From Hoplostethus atlanticus (lineage: Eukaryota; Chordata; Actinopteri; Trachichthyiformes; Trachichthyidae): a stretch of DNA of 64,000 nt. Shown in pieces: positions 36,230-49,360 of this stretch (position 1 is the first letter of the stretch; each line of letters starts with the position of its first letter). Position numbers and translations under genes: made by a program. The stretch is from positions 1,616,501 to 1,680,500 of the forward strand of contig JAXDDX010000019.1 in assembly GCA_034670405.1 (NCBI GenBank). The letters run 5' to 3'. The notes below the pieces were generated by a model. It did not search any database. It was given only the letters and a program-made list of their open reading frames with translations, and was not told the origin of the DNA.

Positions 36230-39200
36230 GTGAGTGTGGCTGGATCAAAACATTATTTGATACCTTGGCCTGTCTGTCAATGGAAACAAGGCCTAACGAC
36301 GACAGAGATATTGCTATCATGCTGATCAGTCGGAAAGGCATATGTCATTTAGACTCCAGCGAAAAACTTGGTAACTTGAAATGTCACTTGCCTCTGAAAG
36401 ATGACGTTAGCCAGTTAGTTGTTTATATCGACTCGAATTGTTTTGACAGCTTGTCACACTTCCGCATTGGTTAGGCTAACGTTAGCTAGCTAGCCAATCT
36501 TAGTCAAATAAACCTTGGAAGTTAAACTTCAAAGAAATTGTGTAATATTGGTATAAACCACGGCCTAACTAATAGCAGTATGCTAACCTGAAAGCTAAAG
36601 TTACATGATTGTTGATTTTAGAAAACATTTGAAATGCGTTAGCAAGCTGTAGCGTTAGCAAGCAAACTAACGTTAGTTAGCTTAATCCCTAATATGGCTA
36701 AACGGATGAAATTTCCAAATTGGCTACATATTATAGCTACCGAGATAACAGTTAAGGTATAAAAAATGTGAAGGGCACCAGCTACGTGTAGAAGCTAACA
36801 CATTGTCACCAAGTTGCTAACTATAACTTCTAGCAGCCTCTGAAAAAGTCATTATAGTTGTATGATTCAAAAGCATTGACATTTGCGTTCCCAGTACATG
36901 GAGCTGCCTTTTCACTCTTCACTTCACAAGATTTCCTGAAAAGTAGAGTGTGGCTGCCGAGTTGGGAAATCACCAAAAGCCCAATTCTGTGAAGTCTTAG
37001 GCAGTCTTGATAAATCAATTAATTACTAATTAATAAACCAGCGTCTGGAGGTTCTTTTCTATTCTAAAAAATAATATTTGGCAAATAAAATGGTGAACCT
37101 GGCTGATGAATTTTGGAAACTATCAGTGAATGAAAAGGTTTGCTTTTGTGCTGTTATACCTGTGGTTCTCAGCATAGGGGTGGTAATGCTGCAGGATTTG
37201 ATATAACCCAAAATGTAGTAATGCTGTGCTCCGTGTCCTTGATTCTAGGCCAGTCATCAGCCACTCATTCACTCACTGCGTTGTACCTTGACCCCACGCT
37301 GGTAGAGGTTTGCAGGGTGGTTGGGGGTGGAGGTTTGATGTTCCAGGACATTGAGAGCCTATCTGTATGTTCGCTAACTAAGTTTCCTAAGTTCGTCCAG
37401 CTGCTGGATGCACATATAGTGACTTAAGTTGTATCTTCTTAGATAGCAGTTGTACATCAAATGTCATTACCAAGGATTTTTCCTCTCTGCCACAGAAAGA
37501 GAAATGAAAATAACAGCATGACAAACCTGAATTTCCCTCTTAGACACATAAGTGTAGTGCTGACATTGAGCATTCATGTTTTTATTAGGATAAAATATCC
37601 TCAGGAATGTGTTTCTGGCCCTGCAACCTACCCTGGAACCATAAAGGGGGCCAAATCAGAGGACGCATGTGGAACCAAAACCATAATTACCCTAAGCACC
37701 AATTTTACATGAAATTACAGAGGATGCAATAATTACCACACCACATCTGACGTTTCAAATACTATCTTTATCATTTTTTTGTCCTCTTCTTACGATCAGC
37801 GACCTCGATAAAGGCATTGGCCGAAAGCGTTGCCTCTAGCACGGCAGGCACCAGTTTCTCTTGTTTTGGTCGAGCTCCATCAGCTTAAACTCTAATCTGC
37901 TCTTTCAACAGGTTTCACAAGTTCAACTTGCTCGGCCACATTGTTCATGACCTGCCTTGGTTGTCTAATTTATGCCAGCACTTTAACTCATGACTGGTCA
38001 GTGGCTGTTCTCAACACTGTCAGGAGTTTGAATGGAGAATTGGTGGGCAATCGACAAGAACCACTGGGCTAGTACTCAACATCCTAAAGCTAAATCCTAG
38101 TATAAGGATTTAAAAAAACAAACAAAAAAAAACAGTCTTCTACTGTTGGCCACTGAGCAGCTCTTGTGGAGTAGTCAGGGTTTAAGTTAACTTTCCCAAA
38201 GGCACCTTGACAGGAGTCGAAACCCCTCTGTTGACATACTCATGTTGTCTTGTCCGCCATGTAGTTTCAAACATGTTAAGGGAAAACCGTACAGCTTTTC
38301 CAGTGCAAGAGTCACAACCTTGACTTGATGATGTCCATGTTTGCAACAAATTATTAAAAATGCAATCCTGATTATCATATATTGATGGTAGCTTTTGTGT
38401 GTTACCTGTAGGATAAAAGGCTGATTTACTTTTTGTCTTATAGCATATTGGGGCACCTTGACACTATACCACTTTTTTGTAGAAAAAAAGTGGTACCTCC
38501 AAAAAAAAAAAAAGTGTCAGTGATGCTCATTTCGTTTCCATAATGACAAGCTGCATTAGCGACCACTATCAGCAAATGGTACTCATCTACAGCTCTCAGA
38601 AACTCCCACAACACAGCCACACTGAGTCTTTATGATCAGGGTTAAAAAGTCATAAGATTTCTACTGCTACTTTCTCCATTTCCATCCTGGTTGTTGTAGT
38701 AAACCATCAGCTGTCCATGCAGTGTGGTACCGCACCTCTTCTTCCTTGTGATTGGTCGGCTCACAATACACGCATTCCACGTCATGTCTCCAATACAAAG
38801 TAGAACTTCTCTCAACTTTAGAAAGTGCACTGCGCCTTTTTAAAAAAAAGAGTCTGCTTTCTGTTTGCCTCACAGCCGCTTTCCATTAGCGATCGTGTTC
38901 AAAAGGCAATGCCAGTTTGAAAAAACAAGAGTGTGTCCTGAGGCAGGCACACTATGGATGACTGATCAACCGACTGATTCCTGTAATCTCCTTTCCTCTC
39001 CCAGTTGCACAATGAGGACGACTCCTCGGAGGCCTCCACTAGTGAACAGCAACCCTCTACTTCTGCAACAGCTCAGGCTGGTACGTCATTGGCCCAGGCC
39101 GGCCCGGCCCCTGCTCCAGCCCCAGCCTCAGAGCAGGCATCAGGATCGGGGACCCAGGGGGAGGCAGAGGCACCTCCACCCCCCTATGCCACCATTGACC

Positions 39201-42045
39201 TTGGAGCAACCGCCTCTGCACCTGGTAGGCAAATAAATATCCTTACAGAACCCAAGGGATTATTTGCTATCTTCCCAGAGCCTGTGTATATGCCCACAGT
39301 TGTTTTCCTCCAAAAAAAAAATACTTGATTGGATCTTTAAACCTTGCAAGGTGACATGAGAGGAAAACCAAACAAAAGCAGATTTTTGTTTTCCGATGTG
39401 CAAATCCAGGTTTAGGGCTGAGATGAAATGCAATCTCTCTTTGGCACTAAAGTTGTAAGAGACCCTGTAGACACAAACAGGTTTCTTTTGTTGTGTAGAT
39501 CTTACAATCTCACCATCACCTCCACACCTTTTCAGAAAATCAGCCACGGCCTACATTGAGCTCTCCAGTGGGGAGCTGTCCTGATTTCCCTCCCCGACAT
39601 AGCCAAATTCTCATTGCTAGGGGTCACCCCTATGTCCTGCTAGGGTATATTTTGGGGGTAAACTAAATCAACACCCTCACTCACTATTACCACTATTGTC
39701 GCTCCTCTCCGAGTCTGTGTTTTGTTCCCGGCGGTTTCATGTACTTGGGTTAAGCCTAATTGAGACTAAATACTGTTCCTTTCAATGGAAATCCTCATTG
39801 AAAGAAAGTTTAGTCTAGCCTACACTCATTTGTCTTTGTAAACTGGTTTCTTAACGGACATATCCAGGTTTCATCCATCATTGATGTGCAGAGTTTGGTG
39901 CCCACACTAGCAACTGCTCAGCGACTTTCTAGCGCGGTTGCATGCTTGCTAAAGCAGAACCGGGGTTGACTTTTGTGTTAACTTTTTCAGTGCCGTGCCC
40001 CGTCTACCCATGAGTCAGCGTTCTTTTCCATGACCGCACGGAACACCAAAAACCTTGGCTGCCGTCTTAAGATACACCGAGCTAGATATGTAGTGCCATT
40101 TTTTTTTTTTACCTGTTCTGATTTTGCGTCTTCTCCGATTGGTCCGCAGAGACGAGTTACCGCAGTGACTTCCCGGTGCCTCCGCCCTACAGCGTCGCCA
40201 CCTCGCTGCCCACGTACGATGAAGCAGAGAAGGCCAAAGCTGCCGCCATTGCTGCCTCCACTGTGGAGGTGATGCCGAGGGTGAGGAGAACACACACACA
40301 CACAAACAGTATCACATGCCCCCTGCCTGATTTGGAAATTATAAATCTGTTCATTTTAGTTTCTTTACCTTTCTACTTCCTTGATTTTTATCTTAGCGTG
40401 TGAAAGCCCTTCCCTTGAAGTTGAACCTCAGCATAATGTTAGCATATGCAACTCAGATCCAGGTGAAATAATATTTGCAAATATGTTTTTTTCTTTCATT
40501 TTTTTATGGCTGTGTCCTACTTAGGCACCAGATGGGTGGGATTTGTCTCGTAACACAGTACAATGAGCTCCAGAAAATGGAGACAAGCACATCTGAATTA
40601 CCCCACCCATCTGGCAGTGCACGCAGGTTAAAAACAAACGCTCAAGAACTATTCAGGGTTGGCGTTTGACCCAGGTCAGATGGGAGGTTTTCTAAGGCCT
40701 TCCTCCTTCATGTTCTGTTCTGTGTGGTTAGGATGATGACTTCCCTCCCAGGGATGATTTCAGCGATGCCGATCAGCTTCGAGTCGGGAATGACGGAATC
40801 TTCATGCTGGCCTTCTTCAGTAAGTCGACCTGATGTTACGTGTTACCTGGCAAGGTAGCACACAGTAGTCATTGTTTAATTCTGGCCCCTCCCAGTCTGC
40901 ACAGGAGTAAACTAACTAGTAAGTTGGAAGGATCTCCATGCAACAGGCCTTTCTCAGTACATAGGTCCAATACTGATTAGCAGTTTATTTTCCTAGGTCA
41001 TTACACACTCAACACCTTACTGTATCTGTTTTTAAATGCAGTCTGTGAATGAGTTGAGTAGATGCAATAATTCTGTACTCTTCACCAAATGTACCTCGTA
41101 GCGTGGTGCCTGCCTTGGATAGAAGTGTGTCCTCTGTAGTTTTACCACAAGGTGGCAGCCATGAGGCGTTCCAGTTCAGCAGGTCTCAACAGTTTTCCAA
41201 TATGGTGAAGTTAGTTAGTTAGTGGTAATATTGACATGTTCTTGACAATTTGTAGATGGAAAATAAACCTCCAGCATTTACAATACAAATTTCTAATGTA
41301 AAAATCCTTGTGTGGGGGGAAAAAAGGCCTTTTAATCAAATAAATCACTGTGTAAACAAAGCCAATGGTGGGGTAACAGTGTTTCAGAAGTGGACACCTT
41401 GCTGTTGATACAGATTGACACACTAGATATACGATATATATATCTACGTACAGAACTGAAAGAGTGTTCATGAATGTGTGTGTGTTCACGTCTCCCCCCT
41501 CCAGTGGCCTTCCTGTTCAACTGGATCGGGTTCTGCTTGTCCTTCTGTCTGACCAATACCATCGCGGGACGCTACGGAGCCATCTGCGGCTTTGGCCTTT
41601 CCCTCATCAAGTGGATTCTCATCGTGCGGGTACGTGTAGCTGTGGGTTGCTATCGGTTGAGCTCTCGTCGTATGTAGCCGAAAATGCAACGGTGCAACAA
41701 TGAAAAATGCATGATTACCCCTCTCTCTGTTTCCAGTTCTCCGACTACTTCACTGGCTACTTCAACGGCCAGTACTGGCTCTGGTGGATCTTCCTGTTGC
41801 TCGGTAAGTACAAAGCCTTTTATCTAAGACTTGCAATAGTGAAAGGATTTTCAAGTGAATTATATGCTATTTTGCTCGGACTCGACGGTGGAAATCTCTC
41901 TCGTGGTCTGAGTAAATTTACTCTACCTTTGCCCTCCCCAGGTCTGCTGCTGTTCTTCAGAGGCTTTGTCAACTATCTGAAAGTCCGCAACATGTCAGAG
42001 AACATGGCCACCTCTCATAGAACACGCCTTTTCTTCCTCTACTAA
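36203..42045 (+). CDS. ndfip2: NEDD4 family-interacting protein 2 (complete, seven exons)
   Basis: Ndfip2 is a Golgi/endosomal membrane adaptor that recruits and activates NEDD4-family HECT ubiquitin ligases through PPxY-WW contacts. Coding exons are 36203-36229, 39005-39224, 40150-40280, 40732-40819, 41505-41629, 41737-41803 and 41942-42045; all junctions keep phase and give 253 residues. PPPY motifs lie at about 67-70 and 93-96, with LPTY at 102-105. Three membrane spans lie at about 149-173, 175-196 and 210-230. The start SRYQVLHNEDDSSE and the core PPPYSVATSLPTYDEAEKAK and NTIAGRYGAICGF match my memory of mammalian NDFIP2 rather than NDFIP1. It lacks the long N-terminal extension of the human long isoform. 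The family is certain; NDFIP2 over NDFIP1 is highly likely. Confidence 0.95.
36230..39004 (+). other. ndfip2: ndfip2 intron 1 (2.8 kb)
   Basis: The intron is A/T-rich with several gttagct-type words near 36470-36690, common in fish DNA. No extra exon was recognised. Confidence 0.8.
39005..39224 (+). CDS. ndfip2: ndfip2 exon 2, acidic/Ser-rich N-terminal region with PPPPY
   Basis: The exon encodes LHNEDDSSEASTSEQ, an Ala/Pro/Gln low-complexity stretch (PAPAPAPASEQ), then EAPPPPYATIDL. The acceptor is ctcccag and the donor gtaggc. It ends one base into the next codon. Confidence 0.93.
40150..40280 (+). CDS. ndfip2: ndfip2 exon 3, second PPPY and LPTY
   Basis: The exon encodes SYRSDFPVPPPYSVATSLPT, then YDEAEKAKAAAIAAS as far as EVMPR. 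The acceptor is gtccgcag and the donor gtgagg; a short (CA)n follows the donor. Confidence 0.95.
40732..40819 (+). CDS. ndfip2: ndfip2 exon 4, start of first membrane span
   Basis: The exon encodes DDDFPPRDDFSDADQLRVGN and GIFMLAFF. The acceptor is gtggttag and the donor gtaagt. It ends with A of a split Met codon. Confidence 0.95.
41505..41629 (+). CDS. ndfip2: ndfip2 exon 5, membrane spans 1-2
   Basis: The exon encodes AFLFNWIGFCLSFCLTNTI, AGRYGAICGFGLSLIKWIL and IVR. The acceptor is ccctccag and the donor gtacgt. Confidence 0.96.
41737..41803 (+). CDS. ndfip2: ndfip2 exon 6, start of third membrane span
   Basis: The exon encodes FSDYFTGYFNGQYWLWWIFL and LL. The acceptor is gtttccag and the donor gtaagt. 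Confidence 0.96.
41942..42045 (+). CDS. ndfip2: ndfip2 exon 7, C-terminus and stop
   Basis: The exon completes a split Gly codon, then encodes LLLFFRGFVNYLKVRNMSE and a tail ending RLFFLY. TAA is at 42043-42045. Confidence 0.96.
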
Positions 42046-45000
42046 AAAGGTAGAGGGCCTCTCTTTTTTGCCATAAGATTTAAATGTGGATGATGCTGTA
42101 GCCTGATCAGCTCGTTGGCATCACCGCCTCACTTTCTCTTTCGCCCCCGATGTCGCTCTCCGCAGGTCGCCCTACGCCATCGCCATTCCTCCCTAATGTG
42201 AAGTTCCTTGCCACCCCCTCGAATGACCTGACCGAAAAGCCTTGCAGCGAAGAGAGGAGGTGGAGAGGGAATGAAGGAAAGTAGTGGAGGAGAGTGTGTC
42301 ACTAGTCTCATTAAACCCATAACATGACTCACTCTGAATTCTTCACTTCTGAACCAAGGCGAACCATCTCTTTGATGATCAGATCTCTTCCTGGCTTTTG
42401 TTTTTATTCCCCCCTTCCTCCCTCCTTTGATTCAAAGCTCTTTTTTTTTCCCACTGAGCTCACATTTTTTTGGTTATCTTTACCTAGTCGGCTCTGAGAC
42501 ACCAGACTCCCCCCACCCCCATATGCGCCATGTACCGACGGACTACCGATCTGAACCCAGTGCTCAACAATGACGTTTTCATATGAAGAGGGTCGTTCCA
42601 AAATGATATTCAGCATTTGAAAAAACGCAACATTTAAACGGTTATGGCACCTGATAAGTTTTCGGTTGACAAAATGATACGAAACAGATCGGATTCTATA
42701 TTTTGTAGATACTGAATGATATTTTTTCCCCCCAAAATGGATATAGCATCTTGGAAATTAACTCTTCATATTCACACGACTGAAATGATGACAGTCCAGG
42801 TATTTAAAAGTATGGGAAAGGGGAAAAAAAACATGAGAGTTTGTAAAACGTCAGTGAATTCTTCACCAAATTACTTAATAGTGTGTACATCACTACAGTA
42901 TGTGTCTAATATTATCAGCCTATAGTTGAACAGTGAATCTCCACTGTAAAAGGACTTTAAAATGACAAACGTGTAGGAACTAATTCTTTCAGATCCCATT
43001 TTCCCCTCTAACTTTGCCTGGTTTCTCTTATATACTGTTAGCGAGATCATATAAAGGATTTTTCTAGCTCAGAGTTGCAGTAGGAGTACTAGACTTGCTA
43101 TTCCGGTTGCCTTTTCGGGTCAGGGTGTTTTATGAAGAAATCCTGGGGGAAAACTGGATCGTAGCATCGTCACACCCTTATTATATTAACGTGCGGCTTG
43201 GCTTAATTAGGCCTAAACCTAGATCACGGTCTGAAGAGCGGGCATCCTCCCGCCACTCTGAAAAAGCTGGAAATTAGAAGCCAAAATGGCAAGAGGGAAG
43301 ATTTCTGAAACTAGATCTCCTGCTTTTCTCTATATAACTACTTTGTATGGGGATGAGTGACATAGGTAGAACAAATGTGCATGAAGGATGGGGGAAATCA
43401 GAAATATTCATTGATCACTTTACATATGTACTCTGATGCATTCAGTCTTTCAAAGTCTCAGAAGACTCGAAGGCGCCTAATTGAGTGTCTTGATTATCTG
43501 TTGTTGCATTCTCTTTCGCTTTACCACGGCTCAAAATATTACCAACACAGGATTGAAACGGTAACCCTGCTGTCCTTCTGGCTGCCCCGTTTTTGTTTTG
43601 GAGAAACCGAATGAATGTGTTGGGGTCCCGACTTTGTCCCAGGACTTGTGGCCATCTAGCTGGAACAGGAAGATATACAAATTGCCCCTTTTTCAAATAT
43701 CTCTGAGCTGCTGCAACAAATTCCTGGACTGATAAACAGGAAGCTGGCATAGAAAGAGTTTCAAGGAAGCGGCCTGCCAGTCAGTGAAAGTCCAGGATGG
43801 GAACCCTGATCTGGAATGCCTGAACTCCAAAGCTTCACATTAAAAGTTGATTCTCCACCTTAATCTTACCTGAACCCTCATGCCTAACTCTAACCTTGAA
43901 CAGACACAAACTTGCATAAAAAAAAAGAATATAGAGATAGCAATTTTTTACTTTTTTGGTTTTTTTTTGCCTTTCAATGATGACCTTGTCAGGGGTCATA
44001 CCTATGCAGTATAAATCTTGATCCACAGAGGTGGGTAAAATATGCAGTCATTGTACATCTAATGACAGACTTCCTATGATGACAGTGACTGTGCCCTCCC
44101 TGTTTCTAGGTTTGCAGTCTCTCTTGATTGAATCAGGGGCAAATGAAGAGAAGCCAACTTTGAAATACACTTTGCCTAACCAGTGGCTGCTGAGTGAAAC
44201 CAAAGCGGTCCATCTTTTCTTGGCCATATTTTACAACATGGGGGGAAAAAATTCCACTTCTCAGCTTTTTTGACACAATACCAATTTATCTCACCAGCCC
44301 TTCACAGCAAGCTGTGAAACATGATATGCAGCTATGAAAAGTGGTCTACGGGTCAGCTGAACTCTAGCCTATAATATCACAGCGGTAGAGAAGAGCCTGC
44401 GTCGTTTCATTGGCTGACAAGGCGTTATCATATTTCATAGCTGTGTTGTTTTCATAGCTCCCAACTCTCAAACTGATCTGAACAGCATCTAAGCCACCGA
44501 GTAACACAGCTTGGCAACGGTGACTAACAAATGTTTTTAGGCCACAGTGCAGAGTAGCACACATAGGCAGGACCCTGGCTAAGATAGGGGTTTTGCCAGG
44601 CTTGAGTAAAACTATCTTTGAGAAAATGGTCTTATGCAATTTAGTCCCTTCGTAATTACCTAATTTGTGGATGTCAATTCCTGTGATAGTGAATTAGCTA
44701 TAGGTGGATAGTCGAGTGCATCAGAGGTTGAGTTCAATCCCAATGCAAGATCCAATTATGGCATCGGGTCCGGCCCGCAGTGAAATGGTTTTGAATTCCT
44801 TGGGCAAGGTTGAGGTGCTATCGATTGAACAAGCAGCCCCATCCGAGTCTTTGTTGACATTGCAGGATCAGAGGAAAGAAATGTCTGGGTTTGATAATTA
44901 CCTACTCAGTGGACCACACAGTCTTGCCAACAAGCTTGACTTCAGAGGTCCACAGAATAGAATCAGAGGGAAATGCAATCCAAGCAATGGAAAAACCGCA

Positions 45001-46075
45001 ACTCAACAGTTCCCAAATGTTCTAAACCATTTTCAATATGACGGAGTCTGCATGGTATGCATGATTGAGAGACATCCTGTCCCACAATACTTCTTACATG
45101 TGGATCTCTTAGATTTAAGTTTCCTTCTGTTCTACTGAGTTCCTTCTGTCTTTTCATGGAGCTTTAGTTCACGGATGTGTCCCAGCTCCCAGTGGGAAGG
45201 TGGCGGTTGGGGATTGTACGGAGAATACGGCCACCTTTTTTCTTTATCACGTGATAAACCTTGAGCTTGCAAGATCAGAATGATGTCGCGAGATGTCGTA
45301 TTCGCTCACGAGTGTTAACAGTGATAAATGTGAACTTGCGGGTGCTATCCATTGTGAATGCGTCATCAGGTCTACGATCATATGCACCGTGAACATGGGC
45401 CCTACTGGACAAGAAAAAAATGCCCGTTGATTTCATTTTGTCATGTTTTTCATCCAGAAAATGAAATGTATATACCAGCTTATGCCAATTCATGATATTT
45501 GCACTTTGAAGAACTTCTGTATATGATTTGTGAATCTGCTTAACTTGATGTGGTGGGTAGACAAAATTATCTTTAGCCATCCAAGTTTTTCAACTGGAAT
45601 TCTTAATCATCCCAAATGGATATTTTGCCTTTTGCACTTTTTTTTTCCCCAAAAAAGATGTTATTGTGTGTCTTGTTTCATCGCTTTTAGCCTAAACTGT
45701 GCCAGTTTAAGTACTGCCAAACGTTTTTTTAATGCTAGAATATGTTTTTCAACTCATGAGTCATATCCCACTAAAGCCTCTTTCAGCAATATCAAGATCT
45801 TTCAATGAATTAAAGCTCCGATTGCATGATTTCTCTACCCGAACGAGTGGGTTTAATACTAGGACTAAAAGGTTAGTAGTACAATTACGTTTGTTTGTAA
45901 ATAAATGAAGAAGAATAAAACAGCCAAACTATTTTTGTCCAAGATAATCCTTGTAACATCCTCTGGAGCAGATTAGGGTTGTTATGCATTCATGTAACTG
46001 GAATAAAACTGAAAGATGATGTGTTGCAAAAAAAAACAAAAAAAAATGTCAATAAAGTTCAAAAGCTTGCCATTC
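42046..46075 (+). other. ndfip2: probable ndfip2 3' UTR
   Basis: A/T-rich sequence without repeats large enough to interrupt it runs to an AATAAA at 46051, preceded by A-runs; another AATAAA is at about 46145. A 4-kb 3' UTR is therefore possible, but an earlier end cannot be excluded. No other gene was recognised here. Confidence 0.5.
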
Positions 46076-46279
46076 AAGTTTTATATTTGATTCAGGATTT
46101 ATGCACCATCTTGGCTCTAGTGGACTGAATTATGTCAATGTTGAATAAATAACCATACCAATTAATGACTTTTTGCCGTCATTTGTGTACGATTAACAGT
46201 CTGACAAACCTGAGGAAATCAGTAACTAAACTGACTTTAGACTGACAAGTGAATGGATTCATTTTTATGATGATGATGG

Positions 46280-46558
46280 CAGGGTGGTGGTGAAAGTACT
46301 GGTGGTAGTACAGGTGGTGGTGAAAGTACTGGTGGTAGTACAGGTGGTGGTGAAAGTATTGGTGGTAGTACAGGTGGTGGTGAAAGTACTGGTGGTAGTG
46401 AAAGTACTGGTGGTAGTACAGGTGGTGGTGAAAGTATTGGTGGTAGTACAGGTGGTGGTGAAAGTACTGGTGGTAGTACAGGTGGTGGTGAAAGTATTGG
46501 TGGTAGTACAGGTGGTGGTGAAAGTACTGGTGGTAGTACAGGTGGTGGTGATGCTGGT
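46280..46558. repeat. 30-bp minisatellite (GGTGGTGGTGAAAGTACTGG family)
   Basis: About nine copies of a unit built from ggtggt(ggt)gaaagtactggtggtagtaca, written here in compressed form. One copy is shortened near 46399. Because the unit is a multiple of three and lacks stops, frames are open on both strands (Val/Leu-rich or Pro-rich). No gene structure surrounds it. Confidence 0.93.
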
Positions 46559-46599
46559 GGTGGTAGTGGTAGTCTGGGTATGGGTGGTGATGGTGTGAT

Positions 46600-46790
46600 T
46601 TCCTCCCTCTCCACCTCCTCTTCCTCCCTCTCTTCCTCCTCTCTTCTCCTTTTCCTCTGTGCCCCCCCCCCCCCCCTCCTTTTGTCCCTCAATCTCCTCC
46701 TGTGCCCCCTTCTACTCCTCCTCTTTCTCCTCCTCCTCTACCCTTTGTCCTTCTTCCGTCCTCTCCTCTTCCTCCTCTGAGTTTTCTCCT
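46600..46790. repeat. CT/CCT-rich tract
   Basis: A pyrimidine-rich run directly downstream of the minisatellite includes a C-run near 46663-46676. Confidence 0.9.
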
Positions 46791-47520
46791 CATTCAGCAC
46801 ATCGGCAGTGTTGTTTACTGAATGCCAATACATTGAAGTGCTGAAAATATGTGAACGATATAAAGTATCAAAAATGTATTAATATGAACATCGTAATACC
46901 TTAAGATATCAAATATGGTATTGGAGCCAAAAATATTACATCAGTCAGGCCCTATTTAGGATCTGTTGGGGCCTCAAATAGAGAGAGGGTGAGAGAAAGA
47001 ACAAGGGCAGGAGTGAGCCTCTGACTACCATGATTGTTGCAAAGTTTGTCTCCATGGTTTATCACCAATTTTTTTTTTATTACTCAAGATTTTGTATTAT
47101 TTCCTATATTATGACCCCAAATCTTGATGATGATGATGATGCTGATGATGTTTAGCTGCTTTGCTGCAGCAAGAGGCAATTCTGTTCTGTTGTGCAGAAG
47201 AAGCCTTTAGATTCAGGTTCTGCCTGAAAGTAAGCATGCTGTTTGTCCAACAATGGTGATGGTGATACACACTCACACATCACTGCAGTACAGTATTTAT
47301 ATTATATAGTAGATTCCATAATCATTCATTTAATAGATTTTTTTATTGTAAAAAAAGGAAAAGGGAGGGGGAAATGAGTTGGAGGTAGGTAAGGAAGGGT
47401 AGGGGTAGAGAGGATAGGATATGAAGGGAAGGGAGTCTAAATTAAGGTTAATCCATTAAGTAACAAGGGAGGGTTAAGGTGAGGATAAGGGGTAGGGATA
47501 GGTTAAGGTAAGGGTTAGAT
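46791..47520. other. non-coding, ends in G-rich DNA
   Basis: There is a (GAT)n run near 47126-47145, then from about 47355 a G-rich, purine-biased stretch with GGTTAAGG/GGGTTAG words that leads into the LINE. Confidence 0.75.
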
Positions 47521-47521
47521 T

Positions 47522-49360
47522 ATGGGGTTGGGGAATCATCTACAGGACAGCTGGTGTAGATATCAGAAAATTGTCAAAGCTGAAAAGACTAAACATTTCT
47601 CTGCTATTATTTTAAATAATTGTCACAAAACTCGTGTTCTTTTTAGTACCATTAATGCTATTTTTAATACCCCCCAATCTGTTTGTCTTGAAGCTTCTAC
47701 AGAAACCTGTAACAAATTCCTTCACTTTTTTGCTGACAAGATTGCGAGCATTAGATCACACATCTCACCCCCTTCTCATGACCCATCCATCACTGTCACT
47801 TGCTCTGCTGTTTTTAACCAGTTTGAGCCTGTGTCTCTTTCTCTATTAAAGAAAATTATTGCTCATATGAAACCGTCAGGTTGTCCCACAGATGTTGTCC
47901 CCCCTCGCCTTTTCAAAGAGATTTGTGAGACTATTGGACCAAACATTCATATAATTATGAATAGTAGTCTCGCTTCAGGTGTTGTACCAGCTAATTTTAA
48001 GCATGCAGTAGTGCAACCATTGATCAAAAAACCCAATCTGGACACCTCAGTCTTCTCCAATTTTAGACCAATTTCCAAACTCCCGTTTCTGTCAAAAAAT
48101 TTGGAGAAAGTTGTTCTTATACAATTGCAGTCCTTTTTAGACATGCATGGCATTCTAGAGGTGTTCCAGTCTGGTTTTAAAGCCCTTCACAGCACAGAGT
48201 CTGCACTTTTAAAAGTTTTGAACGATCTTTTATTAGCTATTGACTCCGGGGACTCCGCCCTTCTTATGCTTTTAGATCTCACAGCTGCATTCGACACAGT
48301 AGACCATAGTATCCTGATCTCTCGCCTGGAGCATTGTGTTGGCATTAAAGGCACTGCTCTGGAGTGGTTCAGGTCTTACCTGTCTGAAAGAAGTTTTTCT
48401 GTCAGCATTGGTGACTCTGTATCCTCCTCAGCGCCTCTCTCCTGTGGAGTCCCTCAGGGTTCCATTCTTGGGCCAATCCTTTTTTCCCTTTATTTGCTCC
48501 CCTTAGGGTCTATTCTTAGAAAGCATGGCATCTCGTTCCACTGTTACGCAGATGATACACAGATTTACTTGCCTTTAAAACGGAAAGATGCTAACTCTTT
48601 AAAACCTTTGATGGACTGTCTCAAGGACATCAAAGCTTGGATGGCCTTAAACTTTTTAAATTTTAATGACAGTAAAACTGAAATCCTGATGTTTGGACCC
48701 AGTAGTGCCTGTGACGCTTTTCATATGGACCTGGGTTCCCTGGAATCATATGTAAAACCCACTGTAAAAAATTTGGGTGTGATAATGGACTGTGATTTTA
48801 AATTGGACAAACAGATAAATTCTGTGGTAAAATCTAGCTTTTTCCAGCTGAGGCTCTTATCGAAGGTCAAGTCTTTTTTATCGTTTGCCGATTTTTAAAG
48901 GGTTATACATGCTTTTATCACGACCCAACTTGACTACTGCAATGCCCTGTATGTTGGTGTTAGCCAGGCCTCTCTCTCACGCCTGCAGTTGGTCCAGAAT
49001 GCTGCAGCTCGTCTTTTAACAGGAACGCGCAAGCGAGAGCACATTTCCCCCGTACTGGCCTCCCTCCACTGGCTCCCTGTACGTTTTAGGATTAATTTTA
49101 AGATTTTATTGTTTGCTTACAAATCATTAAATGGGCTAGCTCCACCTTATCTCTCTGATGTTTTACAGCGATATGTTCCATTAAGGTCACTCAGGTCCGC
49201 TGATCAGTTGCTCCTGGTTGTACCTAAGGCAAAGCTTAAGCTCAGGGGAGATCGCGCTTTTGCAGTTGTGGAATGAGCTGCCTCTACATGTTAGGCTGGC
49301 CCCTACATTGTCTGCTTTTAAATCTCGCCTCAAAACACATTTGTACTCCTTGGCTTTTAA
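47522..49360 (+). pseudogene. LINE reverse transcriptase ORF2 remnant
   Basis: The coding part of the element: 458 codons, then one stop, then about 125 codons in the same frame, then a frameshift near 49270. Only these two lesions are visible, so it is a young copy. The CYADDTQIY catalytic motif is intact. Confidence 0.88.

Noticed and set aside
36203..42045. Assignment as ndfip1
   Set aside because: The RYQVL-NE-D start and the NTIAGRYGAICGF core fit NDFIP2; NDFIP1 has a different sequence in both places, as far as I recall.
44704..45138. 144-codon plus-strand frame downstream of ndfip2
   Set aside because: Low-similarity, unrecognised frame inside the probable 3' UTR, with no splice or domain support.
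46237..46692. Pro-rich minus-strand frame (PPVLPP repeats)
   Set aside because: Follows from the 30-bp minisatellite plus CT-rich DNA; no start context, splice sites or neighbours support a gene.
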